Positions 60,776-64,000 of a stretch of DNA of 64,000 nt are shown piece by piece. The position numbers were made by a program, and so were the translations under genes. Origin of the DNA: Tropicimonas_B omnivorans (GTDB taxonomy: Bacteria > Pseudomonadota > Alphaproteobacteria > Rhodobacterales > Rhodobacteraceae); NCBI RefSeq assembly GCF_031846565.1, contig NZ_JAVRHL010000003.1:1-64000 (forward strand), written 5' to 3'. How positions within the stretch are numbered: position 1 is the first letter of the stretch; every line of letters starts with the position of its first letter. The notes under the pieces were generated by a model that ran no database searches, had not been told where the DNA came from, and saw nothing but the letters and a program-made list of their open reading frames with translations.

Positions 60776-61852
60776 ATGAACGATCTGTCCTCCCTCCCGA
60801 AGCGTGCCGTCTGGTCAGATGCCGAGCCGCTCGAATGCGTCTCCATCATCCCCGAGGTGCCGAACACGGCGACCTTCACCTTCCAGGCTCCGTCCGGCGC
60901 GCTGTTCGACTTCTCGCCGGGCCAGTTCCTGACGCTGGAACTGCCCTTGCCCTCCGGAACGATCCACCGCACCTACACGATCTCCTCCTCTCCCTCCCGC
61001 CCCCGGTCCATCTCGGTGACGATCAAGGCGCAGGCGGGCAGTATCGGGACCCAGTGGATGCTGAACGAGCTTCAGCCCGGAATGCGTCTCAAGGCGTTCG
61101 GGCCCGCCGGCGTCTTCACGCACCTGAACCATCCCGCCGAAAAATATCTTTTCATCTCCGCGGGATCCGGCATCACGCCGTCCATGTCGATGACGACCTA
61201 CATGTTCGACCTCGGAACCATGCCCGACATCGTCTTCGTCAACTGCGCCCGCCGCCCCTCCGAGATCATCTTCCGCGAACGGCTGGAGCACATGGCGTCC
61301 CGGATGCCGGGGATCGATCTCAAATGGGTCGTCGAGGGGACCGACCCGTTCCGCCCCTGGACCGGCTATCGCGGCATGTTCAACCAGCTCATGCTCGGCC
61401 TGATGGCGCCCGACTATCTGGAGCGGGAGGTCTTCTGCTGCGGTCCAGAGCCGTTCATGCGCGCGGTGCGTGAGGCGCTCTTCGGCCTCGGTTTCGACAT
61501 GGACCGCTACCACCAGGAGAGCTTTCAGGCGCCGGCGGAGACCGATGCGGACGTCCCCGAGATCGACGACGTGGTCCCGGAGCAGGGTACGGACGTGGAG
61601 CTGACCTTCGCGGCGTCCGGTGTGACAGCGACCGTTCACGAGACGGACACGATCCTCGCCGCGGCCCGCAATGCCGGACTGAACATCCCCTCGGGCTGCA
61701 CCTTCGGCGTCTGCGGCACCTGCCGGATCAAGAAGGTCGCGGGCGAGGTCCACATGGTACACAACGGCGGGATCACCGAGGAGGATGTCGAGGCCGGATA
61801 CATCCTCGCCTGCTGTTCGAACCCGATCGGAAACGTCACCGTGGATGCGTGA
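60776..61852 (+). CDS. gbcB: Oxygenase reductase (GbcB-like, FAD plus 2Fe-2S ferredoxin)
   Basis: A 358-residue electron-transfer subunit. The FAD domain has RTYTISSSPSRP (near residue 68), the NAD domain ISAGSGITPSMSMTTYM and VFCCGPEPFMRAV, and the C-terminal plant-type ferredoxin has CTFGVCGTCRIKKVAGEVHM plus a later cysteine (LACCSNP). It would pass electrons from NAD(P)H to the Rieske oxygenase upstream. Start at 60776 (MNDLSSLPKR) fits; the transcript ends in a strong hairpin. Under the same riboswitch as the oxygenase. Confidence 0.85.
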   Translation: MNDLSSLPKRAVWSDAEPLECVSIIPEVPNTATFTFQAPSGALFDFSPGQFLTLELPLPSGTIHRTYTISSSPSRPRSISVTIKAQAGSIGTQWMLNELQPGMRLKAFGPAGVFTHLNHPAEKYLFISAGSGITPSMSMTTYMFDLGTMPDIVFVNCARRPSEIIFRERLEHMASRMPGIDLKWVVEGTDPFRPWTGYRGMFNQLMLGLMAPDYLEREVFCCGPEPFMRAVREALFGLGFDMDRYHQESFQAPAETDADVPEIDDVVPEQGTDVELTFAASGVTATVHETDTILAAARNAGLNIPSGCTFGVCGTCRIKKVAGEVHMVHNGGITEEDVEAGYILACCSNPIGNVTVDA

Positions 61853-61856
61853 AAGT

Positions 61857-61885
61857 CCGGGCGCGGCCTTTTCGGCCACGCCCGG
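61857..61885. terminator. Bidirectional terminator hairpin between gbcB and bicupin genes
   Basis: CCGGGCGcGGCC (61857-61868) pairs with GGCCaCGCCCGG (61874-61885) around a T-rich loop. It lies between convergent genes, 5 bases after the reductase stop and 10 bases before the bicupin stop. The 11-pair stem with one mismatch should end transcription from both sides. Confidence 0.65.
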
Positions 61886-61894
61886 CCAGTCCGG

Positions 61895-63016
61895 TCAGTC
61901 CTGAACGAGAAGGATGTTCAGATCCAGCTCGTCCATGCGCGCCATCACGCGGTCGAAGCGGAAGGCCGGCGGCTCCATCGGGAAGACATGCATCTCGGTC
62001 GGATCGCCGATGGTGCGGAAGAACGGCTCGAAGACCGCAGGGACGAGCCACCCGAAGAACTTCGTATAGGGCGTGTCGAGCCGGTAGCTGTGGACCGTAC
62101 CGGGCGTGACCTGGCAGTAATCGCCCGGATAGAGCGTCATCTCCTCGCCGTTGACCCAGAGCGTCATCCGTCCTTCGAGGCAGAAGAAGTTCTCGGTGTG
62201 GTGCTTGTGATAGTGCCACGGGATCGGCTGCCCCGCCGGCCCCTCGGTGAGCACCGCGAAGAACGCGCCCTCGGTCGAGGCGGATGTCTGGAGGAGAGAG
62301 AAGAGCTGGTCCGCCGCAACGAGCCGCTCGCCCTCGCCGCCCATGAGCACATAGGGCCGCTTCTCCTCCGGGATCTCGCGCGCGGTGACGATCGCGGCCT
62401 CAGCCTCGGGAAGCGCGCCCAGCCAGGTCACGTCCGAGGCGGCAGCCGCGGCATCCAGTCTGGGCTGGGGGATCGTGAGGTCAGGCAGATCCGGCTGGAC
62501 AGGGCGGGAGAAGGGTGTGCCGAGCGCCTCGTAGAAGCCTCCGAGACCGGAGCCGATGGACCACGTCAGAATCCGGGTGCGCCAGCTCTTCATGCGGTAG
62601 CCATGCGCCGTCCCGGCCGGAACGTAGGCGTAGTCGCCGGCGGTCAGAAGGTGCGCCTTTCCATCGAGGTGCAGCTCGAGCCGTCCGTCCATGACGTAGA
62701 GCGCCTCGTCCGTCTCGTCGTGACGGTGCAGCGGCAGGCCGGCATCCATCGACCCGGTGAGAACCGCTGCGGCACAATCGCCGTCGGTGTCCTCGGGGCG
62801 GGAGATCACCGTTGCCACGTGGCCGCCGATCAGGCGGAATTCACCCTCGCCGTCCCTGAGGGCATAGAGTTCGTGCGCACCCGGCAATGTGCCGTCGGCC
62901 TGCGCCGTGGGAATCTGCCCCAGTGGAGCGTCCGCCATGACGATATCGCCGGTGAGCGCAGCGGCCGCACCGCCAAGTGCGGCTCTGCGGAAAAAGCTTC
63001 TGCGGGAGAGAGTCAT
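61895..63016 (-). CDS. Tat-exported bicupin dioxygenase (quercetinase-like)
   Basis: A 373-residue protein with a Tat signal SRRSFFRRAALGGAAAALT. Two cupin domains follow. The first has PLHRHDETDEALYVMDG and a later HGYRMK (metal ligands His, His, Glu, His). The second has HYHKHHTENFFCLEGRMTLW and TVHSYRL. Spacing of ligands matches bicupin quercetin 2,3-dioxygenases; the same fold serves other dioxygenases. Likely substrate is an aromatic or enediol acid in the periplasm. It is divergent from a LysR regulator with a palindrome in the gap, so expression is probably induced by its substrate. Confidence 0.8.
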   Translation of the reverse strand: MTLSRRSFFRRAALGGAAAALTGDIVMADAPLGQIPTAQADGTLPGAHELYALRDGEGEFRLIGGHVATVISRPEDTDGDCAAAVLTGSMDAGLPLHRHDETDEALYVMDGRLELHLDGKAHLLTAGDYAYVPAGTAHGYRMKSWRTRILTWSIGSGLGGFYEALGTPFSRPVQPDLPDLTIPQPRLDAAAAASDVTWLGALPEAEAAIVTAREIPEEKRPYVLMGGEGERLVAADQLFSLLQTSASTEGAFFAVLTEGPAGQPIPWHYHKHHTENFFCLEGRMTLWVNGEEMTLYPGDYCQVTPGTVHSYRLDTPYTKFFGWLVPAVFEPFFRTIGDPTEMHVFPMEPPAFRFDRVMARMDELDLNILLVQD

Positions 63017-63081
63017 CGAAAATCCTGTCGCGTTGGTATCTGCGTCGTGGCTATTCCCATCCAGACATCAAGTATAATATA

Positions 63082-63105
63082 GATATGTGACTGACTTATC
63101 ATATC
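63082..63105. promoter_or_regulatory. LysR-type operator palindrome
   Basis: GATATG (63082-63087) and CATATC (63100-63105) form an inverted repeat with a 12-base centre in the AT-rich gap between the divergent bicupin and lysR genes. LysR-type regulators bind inverted repeats of T-N11-A form; this site fits within one base and is 10 bases from the regulator start, which suits autoregulation. Confidence 0.5.
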
Positions 63106-63114
63106 GAGTGATCA

Positions 63115-63990
63115 ATGGAGCTTCGACATCTGCGTTATTTCACCGTACTGGCAGACACGTTGCACTTCGGACAGGCAGCGGCGCGGCTGAACATCGTGCA
63201 GCCGGCCCTGTCGATGCAGATCAGGAAACTCGAGGAGGAACTGGGCGTCGCGCTGTTCGAGCGCTCCCGCCGAAAGGTCGCGCTGACCCCGACCGGCGAG
63301 CTGTTCCTCATCGAGGCGCGGCGCTGCCTGTCCCATGCCGATCAGGCCCGGTTTCTCGCGCAGGAAGCGAAGCGGGGGGCGATCGGGCAGTTGCGGCTCG
63401 GGCTGTCCAACGGGGCGGTTCAGTCCGGCGCGCTGCGACGTGTCATGCGCGCCTTCCGGGCCAGCAGTCCGGGCCTTCTGATCGAGCCTGTGGAGGTGCA
63501 CCCTGCGGGCGCGGCGGACGCCATTTTTCGGGGAGATATCGATGCCTCCCTCGGAACCACCGCCTCTCTCGCGCTGCCCGAAGGGCTCGAGAGTTACACG
63601 ATGGCGCAGCACCGGGCCCTCGTCGTCCTGCCGGAGGAGCATCCGCTGGCTGCAGAGGCGGATATCCCGGCCGAAGCGCTGCGCGGCGAGACGTTCATCG
63701 GCTATGCCGGGCCGCACGACGTGATGGGCATGTCCCTGACCGTGGGGGCGCTTGGCTACCTTCCCGCCGCGCAGAGGGCCGTCAGCAGCCCGTCGATGAC
63801 GGTCGGCATGGTGGCGGCGGGTCTGGGCGTCGCGATCGTGCCGGAGAGCATCGCCAGGCCCGAGGCGGGCGCCGTCTTTCGCGGGCTCAGGGACCGGAGG
63901 TTCGATATCGACGTGACGCTGCTGTGGTCCGGATCGCAGAGCGCGAGCACCGCCGCCGCCATCGCCCGGATGCTGGCCGAGGAGCCGTGA
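63115..63990 (+). CDS. LysR-family transcriptional regulator
   Basis: A 291-residue regulator. The winged helix is residues 1-60 (HFGQAAARLNIVQPALSMQI, then EEELGVALFERSRRKVALTP). The effector domain runs from about 90 (GQLRLGLSNGAVQSGALR) with the typical LALPEGLESYTMAQH hinge region and GMVAAGLGVAIVPESIA near the end. It is divergent from the bicupin dioxygenase and likely activates it with an aromatic or related co-inducer. The next start lies outside the window. Confidence 0.88.
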   Translation: MELRHLRYFTVLADTLHFGQAAARLNIVQPALSMQIRKLEEELGVALFERSRRKVALTPTGELFLIEARRCLSHADQARFLAQEAKRGAIGQLRLGLSNGAVQSGALRRVMRAFRASSPGLLIEPVEVHPAGAADAIFRGDIDASLGTTASLALPEGLESYTMAQHRALVVLPEEHPLAAEADIPAEALRGETFIGYAGPHDVMGMSLTVGALGYLPAAQRAVSSPSMTVGMVAAGLGVAIVPESIARPEAGAVFRGLRDRRFDIDVTLLWSGSQSASTAAAIARMLAEEP

Positions 63991-64000
63991 CGGAGGAGAG

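Noticed and set aside
1..64000. CRISPR arrays, tRNA or rRNA genes, intact insertion sequences
   Set aside because: No regularly spaced repeats, no tRNA-like T-loop/anticodon pattern, and no complete transposase was seen in either strand.

Overview
The window reads as chromosomal or megaplasmid DNA of a GC-rich alphaproteobacterium, most likely Rhodobacterales (Roseobacter-type). That placement is an inference from base composition, tight ATGA-type operons and the protein families; no rRNA, tRNA or other taxonomic marker is present. No CRISPR array, tRNA or intact insertion sequence was seen. About 52 intact genes and several broken ones are annotated.

Left edge (1-4.7 kb): the zinc-ribbon end of a large serine recombinase is fused to a frameshifted AraC-type regulator. 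Small secreted or unknown proteins and a ceramidase-family membrane protein follow. 4.7-26.6 kb is a carbon-catabolism island: a family-5 (Dpp/Opp-like) ABC importer with a fused double ATPase, an enolase-superfamily dehydratase and an SMP-30 lactonase; an IclR regulator facing malate synthase G, glcG and glcDEF for glycolate/glyoxylate; a GntR/FCD regulator facing an RraA-family aldolase-like protein and a tartronate semialdehyde reductase-like enzyme; then a uronate dehydrogenase and an aldose 1-epimerase. Together they fit uptake and oxidation of hexuronates or aldarates to pyruvate and glycerate, next to a glycolate-to-malate route. GGTA/TACC half-sites upstream of several of these units suggest one GntR regulon. 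A head-to-head pair of truncated ABC genes at 24.14 kb marks an old rearrangement.

26.7-38.3 kb: an SGNH lipoprotein hydrolase, a NarL-type two-component system, a TbpB-like surface lipoprotein with its Slam outer-membrane translocator (type XI secretion), a sulfate ABC importer (CysP/T/W/A), a class II glutamine amidotransferase and a poly-gamma-glutamate hydrolase-like protein.

38.7-56 kb is the most unusual region. A processive GT2 synthase, two DUF3131 proteins, a CsgG-like lipoprotein with a peptidoglycan-binding tail, a STAS/nucleotidyltransferase/beta-helix protein, an acyltransferase, an OmpA-like protein, two related unknown periplasmic proteins, a degenerate ABC protein with a periplasmic-adaptor-like partner, and a GH16 glycanase sit together. 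This looks like a complete but unfamiliar glycan synthesis and export locus.

56-64 kb: a spermidine-synthase-like protein, an orphan phnM/DUF1045 pair, a cobalamin riboswitch upstream of a Rieske glycine-betaine-type monooxygenase and its reductase, and a Tat-exported bicupin dioxygenase divergent from a LysR regulator.
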